Source of the DNA: an uncultured Mycolicibacterium sp.
Lineage (GTDB): Bacteria; Actinomycetota; Actinomycetes; Mycobacteriales; Mycobacteriaceae
Direction of reading: 5' to 3'
Assembly (NCBI RefSeq): GCF_937941905.1
Contig: NZ_CALDGS010000094.1
Coordinates: 1 to 64,000, forward strand
DNA: 64,000 bases
Shown here piece after piece: positions 45,715 to 53,617 of this stretch. Numbering within the stretch: position 1 is the first letter of the stretch; every line of letters starts with the position of its first letter. A program made the translations under genes and the position numbers. A model generated the notes under the pieces. That model made no database searches, was not told the DNA's origin, and saw only the letters and a program-made list of their open reading frames with translations.

Positions 45715-47174
45715 ACGGATTCGACCGCCTCGGATCGGTCGGCAGCGAACTCGTCGCTGCCGAACTCACGGTTGGCCACATCGCGGGTCTTGACCACCAC
45801 CGCGCCGATGGCCAGGATCGCGCCCATCGCGACGAAGAAGCCCCAGTTCAGGTACCAGGCGTCGGACACCGTGCGCGGCCAGACGATGTTGACGAACTCG
45901 AAGCCCGCCCAGGCCACCGCCGCCACCGCGATCGGGGTGCTGAACCGGCCCAGGTTCCACGGCCCGGGCGTCCAGTTCCCGCGCAGCCGCGCGACCAGCC
46001 CGGTGACCAGCGGGAACAGGAAGGCCAGGTAGTAACCGCCGGCGGTGAAGGTGACCAGCACCGAGTAGACGTCGGTCGCGGAGATGAGGTAGACGAAGGC
46101 GCCGATGACGGTGGTCACGATGATGGCGCTGATCGGCTGCGCCTCGGCCTTGGACAGCCGGACCAGGAACTTCGAGGCCGGCAGCACCTCGTCGCGGGCG
46201 AACGACCAGATCACCCGGGAGGCCGACGCCTGCAGCGCCAGGAAGCTCGCCAGGAAGCCGATCACGAAGGCCAGCAGGATGGGCTTGACCGCGGCGTCGC
46301 CGAGGGCGCTGCTCAGCACGTAGGCGACCGGGTCGGGCTCCTCACCGGAGGTGATCTTGTCGAAGTCCGGCACCGCCAGCGTGACGGCCAGCGAGGCGTA
46401 GGCGATGACCAGGCTGATGAACGCCACCGATCCGAGCATGGCCTTGGGCACGTTGCGGCGCGGGTCCTTGACCTCTTCGGCGATGGCACCGGCGCTTTCG
46501 AAGCCCAGGATGGACCAGCCGGTGAACGCCAGCGCGGCCAGGAACGGCCCGGTCACGTACGCCCAGGTCCAGCCGCTCGACAGGTCGATGCCACGCAGGA
46601 TCGCGTCGAAGCCGTGGTGGCGGTGGAAGATGAGCAGGTAGGTGCTCAGCCCCACCGAGGCCACGATCTCGGCGACGATGCTGGCCGCCATCAGCGTCTT
46701 GAGCACGACCCGGCCCACGATGTTGGCGCCGGTGCCGGCCAGCAGGATCAGGAACGCGATGATGCTCTGCTGCACCGCGGTCGGATGCTCGATGCCGACG
46801 AACTGGGCCAGGAAGCCCGCCCCGGCGTAGGCGACGGTGGCCATGATGATGACCAGTGCCCACATGTACACCCACCCGGCGAACCAGCCGGCGACGTTGC
46901 CGGCCAGCTTCTTGGTCCACTGGTAGATCGAGCCCTCCAGCGGCCACCGGGACACCAGTTCGGAGAACGCCAGCGCGACGATGCACTGGCCGGCGCCGAC
47001 GATGACGAACGTCCACCAGAAGCCGGGCCCGGCCGTCGACAGCGACAGCCCGTAGATGCCGTACATCGCCACGATGGGCGAGATGAAGGCGAACGCGAAG
47101 GCGAACGCCGACCAGAGGGTGAACTCTCTTTTCAGTTCCGCTGGCGCAGAACGTGATTGCTTACCTGTCGCCAC
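45711..47174 (-). CDS. APC-superfamily amino acid/amine permease
   Basis: 487 residues with about 12 membrane helices. The first helix has the APC signature FAFAFISPIVAMYGIYG; LAFSELVSRWPLEGSIYQW is the conserved helix 2-3 region and FESAGAIAEEVKDPRRNVPKA the helix 6 to loop motif found in APC transporters of amino acids, GABA and polyamines. It probably imports the cluster's substrate by proton or ion symport. GTG at 47174 with AAGGTGG 5-6 bases upstream; the open frame further upstream has no membrane pattern. A dyad and a palindrome in the 122-base gap before it suggest an internal promoter. Confidence 0.92.
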   Translation of the reverse strand: MATGKQSRSAPAELKREFTLWSAFAFAFAFISPIVAMYGIYGLSLSTAGPGFWWTFVIVGAGQCIVALAFSELVSRWPLEGSIYQWTKKLAGNVAGWFAGWVYMWALVIIMATVAYAGAGFLAQFVGIEHPTAVQQSIIAFLILLAGTGANIVGRVVLKTLMAASIVAEIVASVGLSTYLLIFHRHHGFDAILRGIDLSSGWTWAYVTGPFLAALAFTGWSILGFESAGAIAEEVKDPRRNVPKAMLGSVAFISLVIAYASLAVTLAVPDFDKITSGEEPDPVAYVLSSALGDAAVKPILLAFVIGFLASFLALQASASRVIWSFARDEVLPASKFLVRLSKAEAQPISAIIVTTVIGAFVYLISATDVYSVLVTFTAGGYYLAFLFPLVTGLVARLRGNWTPGPWNLGRFSTPIAVAAVAWAGFEFVNIVWPRTVSDAWYLNWGFFVAMGAILAIGAVVVKTRDVANREFGSDEFAADRSEAVESV

Positions 47175-47226
47175 CAATCCCACCTTTCGCAAGCAGCTCG
47201 GTGAGATTGAAGTATTCGGGCGGCAG

Positions 47227-47259
47227 CCGAAGTTGTCAGGGCAAGTCGGCCAACTTCGG
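47227..47259. promoter_or_regulatory. Dyad upstream of the permease gene
   Basis: CCGAAGTTG (47227-47235) and CAACTTCGG (47251-47259), perfect 9-base arms with a 15-base spacer, about 55 bases before the permease GTG. Either a regulator binding site for an internal promoter or a partial terminator after the tautomerase gene. Confidence 0.5.
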
Positions 47260-47287
47260 TGGGACCTACAGTCGGGGCGGTCGGCGT

Positions 47288-47301
47288 TGTAGAGCTCTAC
47301 A
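47288..47301. promoter_or_regulatory. Perfect 14-bp palindrome at the tautomerase stop codon
   Basis: TGTAGAGCTCTACA, with no spacer. It includes the stop codon of the tautomerase gene and stands 114 bases upstream of the permease start. Could be an operator for the internal promoter together with the dyad at 47227-47259. Confidence 0.4.
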
Positions 47302-47695
47302 CCCGGCCGTCGAGCCAGGCCTGCTCCTGCCCGGGTTCGGGCAGTACCCGGCCGCCTTCCATCGCGAACCGCGCCGGACTGTTCTCGATGATGACCAGGA
47401 CCCGGTCGGCCGGGATCCCGGTGACGGCGGTGGCGGCCGCGGCCACCGCACGCACCAGTTCGGCGGTCCGGTCGTCGGGATGCCCGGTCCGCACCCAACC
47501 GCGGATGATCAACGGCCGGCCCGGCCGGGCGTCGGTGTAGAGGTTGTCGACGGCCAGCTCGTCGAACACCACGTTGATGTAGGTGCTCGGCACGTCGTTG
47601 ACCCGGGCATGGATGCGGGTGATCTCGGCGGCCAGCGCGGCCTTGACCGGTGCGGTCAGCTCCGATACCGCGGTGGTGCAGGTGTAGACGGGCAC
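47297..47695 (-). CDS. Tautomerase-superfamily enzyme
   Basis: 132 residues starting VPVYTCTTAVSELT, so the processed protein would begin with Pro1, the catalytic base of the superfamily. Two beta-alpha-beta units are visible (residues 2-60 and 62-120), the size of malonate semialdehyde decarboxylase and cis-CaaD-like members rather than 62-residue 4-oxalocrotonate tautomerase. Arg residues in LIIRGWVRTG are placed like the substrate-binding arginines of that group. Substrate unknown; in this cluster it may isomerise or decarboxylate a keto-acid intermediate. Start GTG 7 bases after the ThDP enzyme gene. Confidence 0.82.
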   Translation of the reverse strand: MPVYTCTTAVSELTAPVKAALAAEITRIHARVNDVPSTYINVVFDELAVDNLYTDARPGRPLIIRGWVRTGHPDDRTAELVRAVAAAATAVTGIPADRVLVIIENSPARFAMEGGRVLPEPGQEQAWLDGRV

Positions 47696-47702
47696 GGTCG
47701 GC

Positions 47703-49316
47703 TCAGCCCAGGAACGGCAGCTGCGGCCGGGTCGGCACGACGATGACGGTGGGCCCGTCGGCATCGAGCGCGTCCCGGAACGCCCCGGCCAGAGCCGTCG
47801 TGTCGCCGACCTCCACGGCGTGGCAACCGAATCCGCGTGCCAGCAGCGCGATGTCCAGACCGGGCAGGTCGAGCCCCGGAACTCCCGGCGTGTTCTCCAG
47901 CTGCGCAAAGGATTTCAGAATCGCGTACTCACCGTTGCGCAACACCACGTAGACGATCGGCAGCCGGTGCCGCGCCGCGGTCCAGATCGCCTGGATGCAG
48001 TACTGGAACGACCCGTCGCCGACGGTCACCACGACACTGCGCCGCACACCCCGGGCCCGGTCGCCCAGCGCGATGCCCACCGCGGCCGGTACCGCCCACC
48101 CGATGCCGCCGCTGCCGGTGGCGTAGAACGCCCCGCTGCGGGTCACCGGGAGCCAGGTCTGCGCCTCGGCCATGGTCGACGTCGACTCCATCACCAACGG
48201 CGCGTCGTCCGGTTTCAGCTCCCCGAGCACCTGGTAGACCGCATTGGCCGACAACGGCGCCGCGGACGGGACGTCGCTGACCCGCCCGACGCTCCGGGGT
48301 GGCGGCGCCGGCCGCTGCGGCGCGGGCCGGACGGCCTCGGTCAGTGCCCGCAGCGCGAGTCCGACGTCGGCGATCAGGCTGTCGCCGACCGGCGCCACGG
48401 CCGCGGCTTCCGGGTCGGCGGTGATCTGCAGCAACCCGGCCCCCTCGGGCAGATACTCGCCGGCGACGTACGGGTAGTACCGGAACACCTGGGCGCCGAT
48501 CACCACGACGAGGTCGTGGCCGTTGACGACCGCCTCGACCCCCGCGATCGTCATCGGGAGCGTGCCCTGGTAGAGCGGGTGGTCCTCGGGGAACGAGATC
48601 CGGTCCGGCAGGGCCCCGCCGTAGACCGGCGCCCCGAGTCGCTCGGCGAACGCGACCGCGGCGTCCCAGGCGCCGGCCCGGTCCACCTCCGGTCCGATCA
48701 CGAGCATCGGCCGCTCCGCGGACCCGATCCGGTCGGCGAACCCCCGCAGCCGGTCCGGATCCGGGGCGGTGCGTGCGGCGACGCTGCGCACCACGGCCGG
48801 CCCGAGCGCGGGTCTGGCCCAGTCGTCGAGCGGAATGGACAGGTACACCGGTCCGGCGGGCGGTTGCACCGCGACCGCGTAGGCGCGCATGAACGCCGCG
48901 GGCACGTCCTCGGCACGGACCGGCTGGCACGCCCACTTCACCCACGGCTGTGGCAGCACGGCTTCGTCCTTATTGGCCAGGTAGGGGTCGCACAGCAGCA
49001 TCTGGCGGGTCTGCTGGCCGGCCGTCACGATCAGCGGGGTGCCCGCGCGGTAGGCCGCGACGAGGCTGCCGATCGCGTTGCCGGTTCCGGCGGCGGTGTG
49101 CAGGTTGACCAGCGCGGGCCGGCCGGTGACCTGGGCATAGCCGTCGGCCATCGCCAACACCGAGGCCTCCTGCAGGCCGAGGACGTATTCGAAGTCCTCG
49201 GGAAAGTCCGCCAGAAACGACTGCTCGGTCGACCCCGGGTTGCCGAAAACCGTTGTCAGACCGAGGTTTCTCAACAGCTCGTAGGTCACGTCGTGGACGG
49301 TCTTGGAGTCGGCCAT
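47703..49316 (-). CDS. Benzoylformate-decarboxylase-like ThDP enzyme
   Basis: 537 residues, aligning along its whole length with benzoylformate decarboxylase (MdlC): FGNPGSTEQSFL (Ser29 equals Ser26), LQEASVLAMADGYAQ (Glu50 equals Glu47, which activates ThDP), NLHTAAGTGNAIG (His73 equals His70) and the ThDP motif VGDGSFQYCIQAIWTA with RNGEY. The second catalytic histidine, His281 of MdlC in FRYHQY, is Tyr281 here (FRYYPY). It should decarboxylate a 2-keto acid to an aldehyde, but probably not benzoylformate itself. Not a glyoxylate carboligase, since the Glu is kept. First gene of the cluster, divergent from the LuxR gene. Confidence 0.9.
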   Translation of the reverse strand: MADSKTVHDVTYELLRNLGLTTVFGNPGSTEQSFLADFPEDFEYVLGLQEASVLAMADGYAQVTGRPALVNLHTAAGTGNAIGSLVAAYRAGTPLIVTAGQQTRQMLLCDPYLANKDEAVLPQPWVKWACQPVRAEDVPAAFMRAYAVAVQPPAGPVYLSIPLDDWARPALGPAVVRSVAARTAPDPDRLRGFADRIGSAERPMLVIGPEVDRAGAWDAAVAFAERLGAPVYGGALPDRISFPEDHPLYQGTLPMTIAGVEAVVNGHDLVVVIGAQVFRYYPYVAGEYLPEGAGLLQITADPEAAAVAPVGDSLIADVGLALRALTEAVRPAPQRPAPPPRSVGRVSDVPSAAPLSANAVYQVLGELKPDDAPLVMESTSTMAEAQTWLPVTRSGAFYATGSGGIGWAVPAAVGIALGDRARGVRRSVVVTVGDGSFQYCIQAIWTAARHRLPIVYVVLRNGEYAILKSFAQLENTPGVPGLDLPGLDIALLARGFGCHAVEVGDTTALAGAFRDALDADGPTVIVVPTRPQLPFLG

Positions 49317-49391
49317 CGCCGCTCACCCCCTCGCCGCCCGCCGGCCGGGCGGACGCCGCTTGAATTCGACCACGGACCCGGCCCCGACGAC

Positions 49392-49408
49392 CCCGGGAGA
49401 ATCCCGGG
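49392..49408. promoter_or_regulatory. Dyad in the divergent promoter of the catabolic cluster and luxR-type gene
   Basis: CCCGGGA-GAA-TCCCGGG, perfect 7-base arms, near the middle of the 127-base gap between the two divergent starts. Candidate site for the LuxR-type or PucR-type regulator. Confidence 0.45.
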
Positions 49409-49443
49409 TCTATCGGCCACCCGTGCGGGGTATCCGTGCGACG

Positions 49444-52173
49444 ATGCCTGTCATGGAGGAGGGCCCGCGGGCCGGGCTGGTGGGCCGGGCACGCGAGCTG
49501 CGACGGCTGGGCGAGCTGGCCGGCGGGGCCCGCGCGGGTCGTGGCGGCACGCTCGTGCTGCGGGGCGAGGCCGGCACCGGCAAGACCGCCCTGATCGCGG
49601 CGATGCTCGACCGGGCCCCGTGGTTGCGGCGGATCGACTGCAGCGGTGCCGGGTCCGAGACGGCGGTCGGTTACGCCGGGGTGCAGCGGCTGTGCGTGCA
49701 GGCGGCCGGCCTGCTGGATCTGCTGCCCGACGCCCCGCGTGCCGTGCTGCAGCGCGTGCTCGGGCTCGGCGCGACCGTCGACGCGGACGGGCCGCGGGTG
49801 GGGCTGGCGCTGGCGGCGCTGTTGACCGCGGCCGGCGCCGACCGGCCGACGGTGTGCGTGGTCGACGACGCACAGCGGATGGACGCGCGGTCGATCGCGG
49901 CGCTGGCGTTCGCCGCGCGCCGGCTGACGACGACCCGGGCGGTGCTGCTGTTCGCGACCCGGGATCCCCTCGAGCAACTCGCCGACGTCGACGAGCTGTC
50001 GGTCGGCGGGCTGTCCGAGGCCGAGACCGGTGCGCTGCTGCAGCGGCTGGTCACCGAACGGATCAGTGACCGGGCCCGCGCCGTCGTCATCGCCGAGTCA
50101 CGCGGAATTCCCGCTGCACTCATCGCCTTTCGCCGTGGTATCGGCCCGGACGGTCTCGCCGGCGGGTACGGTCTGGCCGATGCGGTACCGACCCGGGATC
50201 CCGGTGTGCACCGGGCCGCGGCACTGCCGGAGGCGACCCGGACCCTGTTGTTGCTCGCCGCCGCCGAACCCGCCGGGGAGCCGGCCTGGTTCTGGTCGGC
50301 CGCTGAACGTCTCGGCGTCGGCCCGGAGGCGACGGCCCCCGCGGAGGCCGTCGGCCTGATCCGACTCGACGGTGCGGTCCGGTTCGATCATCCGCTGCTG
50401 CGGGCGGCGCTCTATCGTCGTGCGCCGTCGGCGCAGCGCCGCCTGGTGCACGCCGCGCTCGCCGCGGTCATCGACGACCCGGCCGCCGCCGACCACCGGG
50501 CCTGGCACCGGGCACACGCCGGCACGGTCCCCGACGAAGCGGTGGCCGTCGAGCTCGAACAGGCCGTCGCCCTGGCGCGTCGCCGCGGTGGCGCCGCCGC
50601 CGCGGCATTCCTGGCCCGCGCGGTCGCCGCCACGCCGGACGCCGACCGGCGGGCCCGACGCGCACTGCCGGCGGCGTGGGCGCTGCTGGAGGCCGGGCGT
50701 TTCCGGGCGAGCGAACGGTTGGTGAACCTCGCCGTCGAGCTGACCGACGACCCGGCCGTGTCCGCCCGGGCGAATCTGCTGCGCGCCCATCTGGCGACGC
50801 AGCTGCACCGCGATCCGGACAGCCCGGCGTTGTTGCTGGCCGCGGCGCAGCGCCTCGGCCCCGCCGACGCGGCGCGGGTCGGCGAAACACAGCTCGAGGC
50901 ACTGACCTGCGCCCTGGCGGTGGGGCGGTTCGCCGGGGATTCCGCGCGCGCACCGGAGGCGCTCGCCCGCCGGCTCGGCACGGCCCGGACCGGTGGCGGG
51001 GCGGTCGACGCGCTGCTGGCGGGCCTGAGCCTGCGCGTCACCGACGGCGCCGGCGCGGCGGGACCGGTGCTGCGCGCCGCCGTCACGGCGTGCCTGCGGG
51101 AGCTCGAGGCGCGCGCCGACCCGCCGCGCTGGTACGAGGCGGCGGTCCGGGCCAGCCTGGACCTGTTCGACCTCGACTCCGCGATCGCCCTCACCACGCG
51201 CCACTTGGCGCTGGCCCGGCTCGACGGCCGGCTGGCCCTACTGGCCGCACCACTGTCCGTCCACGCCGGATTGTGCCTGGCCACCGGTCGATTCGACGAC
51301 GCCGCCGATGCCCTCGACGAGCTGGAGGCGTTGTCCGTGGTGACGGACTGCCCGGCTCGGCGGGTAGGGCCCGCGGCCGGTCTGGCCGCGTACCGGGGCC
51401 GCCCGGAGACGCGCCCGGCGGACGCGGCGGCGGCGCGCGGCGCGAGCGACGACGTCGCGGCCACCGCGTACGCCACCGCGATCCTGCACAACGGCCGCTC
51501 CCGGTACCCGCAGGCGCTGGCGGCGTGCCTGACCGGCCTGGCGTACGACGACGTCGGGATCGGCGGGTACCTGCTCGTCGAGGCGGTCGAGGCGGCCGCC
51601 CGGTGTGGGCGGGCCGCGATCGCCGCGGACGCGACGGCCCGGCTCACCGCGCGGGCCGCGGCGTCGGAGACCCCGACCGCCCTCGGGGTGGCGGCGCGCA
51701 GTCGCGCGCTCGTCGGCGGGCCCGCCGACACCGTCGACGCCGAGTTCCGCACGGCGATCGGCTGTCTCGGGCAGAGTCCGGCACTGCTCTACCGGGCCCG
51801 GACCCACCTCGTCTACGGCGAGTGGCTGCGCCGGATGAACCGCCGGGCCGAGGCCCGGGTCGAGTTGCAGACCGCCTACGACGCATTCGCCCGGGTCGGC
51901 GCGGCCGGGTTCGGTGCGCGGGCGGGACGGGAGTTGCGGGCCGCCGGTGCGGGCGTGCCGCGCGGGTCGCCGGGTGCGCTCACCGCCCAGGAGCGCCACA
52001 TCGCCCGGCTGGCGGGCGAGGGGTACACGAACCCCGAGATCGGGGCGCGGCTGTTCATCAGTCCCCGCACGGTCGAGTGGCACCTGGGCCGGATCTTCGC
52101 CAAGCTCGCGGTCACCTCCCGCCGCCAGCTTCGCGAGGTGCGCCTCGAGGCTCCCGACCGCACTCCCGAATGA
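49444..52173 (+). CDS. Large ATP-binding LuxR-family regulator (LAL type)
   Basis: 909 residues. N-terminal AAA_16/STAND ATPase: LVGRARELRRLGELA, Walker A GEAGTGKTALI (near residue 40) and Walker B CVVDDAQRMD (near 140). A long helical, TPR-like middle region follows. The C-terminal HTH is LuxR type: LTAQERHIARLAGEGYTNPE with FISPRTVEWHLGRIFAKL. LAL regulators in actinobacteria activate secondary-metabolite or sugar/steroid pathways on binding a ligand. Divergent to the ThDP enzyme gene, so it is a candidate activator of the whole cluster. ATG 49444; ATG 49453 is an alternative. Confidence 0.92.
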   Translation: MPVMEEGPRAGLVGRARELRRLGELAGGARAGRGGTLVLRGEAGTGKTALIAAMLDRAPWLRRIDCSGAGSETAVGYAGVQRLCVQAAGLLDLLPDAPRAVLQRVLGLGATVDADGPRVGLALAALLTAAGADRPTVCVVDDAQRMDARSIAALAFAARRLTTTRAVLLFATRDPLEQLADVDELSVGGLSEAETGALLQRLVTERISDRARAVVIAESRGIPAALIAFRRGIGPDGLAGGYGLADAVPTRDPGVHRAAALPEATRTLLLLAAAEPAGEPAWFWSAAERLGVGPEATAPAEAVGLIRLDGAVRFDHPLLRAALYRRAPSAQRRLVHAALAAVIDDPAAADHRAWHRAHAGTVPDEAVAVELEQAVALARRRGGAAAAAFLARAVAATPDADRRARRALPAAWALLEAGRFRASERLVNLAVELTDDPAVSARANLLRAHLATQLHRDPDSPALLLAAAQRLGPADAARVGETQLEALTCALAVGRFAGDSARAPEALARRLGTARTGGGAVDALLAGLSLRVTDGAGAAGPVLRAAVTACLRELEARADPPRWYEAAVRASLDLFDLDSAIALTTRHLALARLDGRLALLAAPLSVHAGLCLATGRFDDAADALDELEALSVVTDCPARRVGPAAGLAAYRGRPETRPADAAAARGASDDVAATAYATAILHNGRSRYPQALAACLTGLAYDDVGIGGYLLVEAVEAAARCGRAAIAADATARLTARAAASETPTALGVAARSRALVGGPADTVDAEFRTAIGCLGQSPALLYRARTHLVYGEWLRRMNRRAEARVELQTAYDAFARVGAAGFGARAGRELRAAGAGVPRGSPGALTAQERHIARLAGEGYTNPEIGARLFISPRTVEWHLGRIFAKLAVTSRRQLREVRLEAPDRTPE

Positions 52174-52180
52174 GACGTCA

Positions 52181-52228
52181 GGGCTGTGATCCGCGACGGA
52201 TCACGACCCGGAGTGCTCTTCCGCGCGG
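52181..52228. repeat. Palindrome family, copy D (convergent terminator)
   Basis: GTGATCCG (52186-52193) and CGGATCAC (52197-52204) with a 3-base loop, then GACCCGGAGTGCTCTTCCGCGC, the same outer arm as copies A and C. It fills the 73-base gap between the convergent luxR-type and tldE genes. Confidence 0.75.
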
Positions 52229-52246
52229 TCGGTACCGGGACGGCGG

Positions 52247-53617
52247 CTACTGGGCCTGGCTGACCGAGGACATGTGGAAGTCCGGGATGCGCAGCGTGGG
52301 CATGGCGGTGCGGGTGAACCAGTCCCCCCACTCGCGCGGCAGCGTTCGCTCGCTCACCCCGGCCTCGGTGGCCCGCCGCAGCAGGTCCAGCGGGCTCTCG
52401 TTGAACCGGAAGTTGTTGACCGCGGCGGTCACCCGGCCGTCCTCGACGAGATACACCCCGTCCCGGGTCAGCCCGGTCACCAGCAGGGTGGCCGGGTCGA
52501 CGGTGCGGATGTACCACAGCGTGGTCAGCAACAGCCCCCGCTCGGTGGCGGCGATCATGTCGGCGGTGCTCGCCGCACCCCCGGTCAGCACCAGGTTGTC
52601 GGCCGGAACCGCAACGGGCGCATCGAATTCCGCCGCCGCGGCGCGCGGGTAGGCCAGGGCGTTGATCACCCCGTCGCGGATCCAGTCCACCCGGCCGATG
52701 TCCATGCCGTTGTCGAACACCGACACCCGCTCCGAGGAGGTGGGCACGGCCACGAACGGGGCGCACTGCAGCCCGTCGGCGGCCGGGTCGGAGTACATCG
52801 TCAGGCCGAGGTCGGTGAGCCGCTCCCCCACCCGGGTGCCGCCCGGCGCGGACAGCGCGGTGCGGCCCTCCTGCGCGCCCCGGCCGTCCATGCTCCAGGC
52901 CAGGTAGATCATCATGTCGGCGACGGTGGACGGCGGCATGATCGTCTCGTAGCGCCCGGCGGGCAGTTCGACGCTGCGCTGCGCCCAGCCCAGCCGCTCG
53001 GACAGTTCGGCCAGCAGCGCCTCGACCCGCACGTCGGTGAAGTCGCGGGTGCCCACCCCGGCCCAGGCGCTGGCCGCGCCGCGTTTGGCGTTGAGCTCCA
53101 CCGACCCGGTGGGCTGGGTCCAGCGCCGCCGCAGGCCGGTCGAGGTGGCCAGGAAGGTGGTCTCCACGACGTGCCGGGCGAAGCCGAACAGCCGGTCCGC
53201 ACCGGTGAATCCGCGCGCCAGGTCGTCGGCCAGGCCGGTGAACACCCAGGCGCCGGTGCCGGGCACCGGATCGTCCCAGTCGGCCGGCGCGGCACCGGCC
53301 GGCAGCGGCGGGGCGGCGTCGGGCGCCGGCGGCGCGGCCACGGCGGCGTCCTGGGCGGCGGCGACCAGCCGTGGCACGGCGGCCGGATCCACCTCGGCGG
53401 TGCGCACCGACCCGACCCGGGCCTCGTCGCCGCGGCGCACCACGGCGATGACGGTGGTGGTGCGGCTGACCGATTCGCCGTTGGTGGTCATGGTGTTGTT
53501 GGCCCACCGCAGCGAGGCGTCGGCGCGGTCGGTGACCAGCACGGTGGTCTCGTCGGCGCGGCCGAGCCGGGCGGCCTCGGCCAGGACGAGATCGACGAGC
53601 TGCTGGGCGGGGATCAT
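52247..53617 (-). CDS. TldE/PmbA-family protein
   Basis: 456 residues, the non-catalytic partner of the TldD/TldE metalloprotease. It has the TldE-like fold (ADASLRWANNTMTTNGES at the N-terminus, GRYETIMPPSTVADMMIYLAW in the middle, GRVTAAVNNFRFNESPLDLL near the C-terminus) and lacks the HExxxH zinc motif that TldD carries. The TldD/E heterodimer degrades unfolded peptides inside a chamber and matures some ribosomal peptides. Synteny with Rv2314c. Its ATG overlaps the TldD stop by 4 bases, on the same strand, with tldE read first after tldD... in transcription order tldD lies upstream? no: coordinates show tldD is distal upstream, so tldD is transcribed first. Confidence 0.9.
   Translation of the reverse strand: MIPAQQLVDLVLAEAARLGRADETTVLVTDRADASLRWANNTMTTNGESVSRTTTVIAVVRRGDEARVGSVRTAEVDPAAVPRLVAAAQDAAVAAPPAPDAAPPLPAGAAPADWDDPVPGTGAWVFTGLADDLARGFTGADRLFGFARHVVETTFLATSTGLRRRWTQPTGSVELNAKRGAASAWAGVGTRDFTDVRVEALLAELSERLGWAQRSVELPAGRYETIMPPSTVADMMIYLAWSMDGRGAQEGRTALSAPGGTRVGERLTDLGLTMYSDPAADGLQCAPFVAVPTSSERVSVFDNGMDIGRVDWIRDGVINALAYPRAAAAEFDAPVAVPADNLVLTGGAASTADMIAATERGLLLTTLWYIRTVDPATLLVTGLTRDGVYLVEDGRVTAAVNNFRFNESPLDLLRRATEAGVSERTLPREWGDWFTRTAMPTLRIPDFHMSSVSQAQ

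Noticed and set aside
47703..49316. Glyoxylate carboligase of an allantoin pathway
   Set aside because: The ThDP-activating glutamate is present (Glu50), whereas glyoxylate carboligase lacks it, and the whole sequence follows MdlC.
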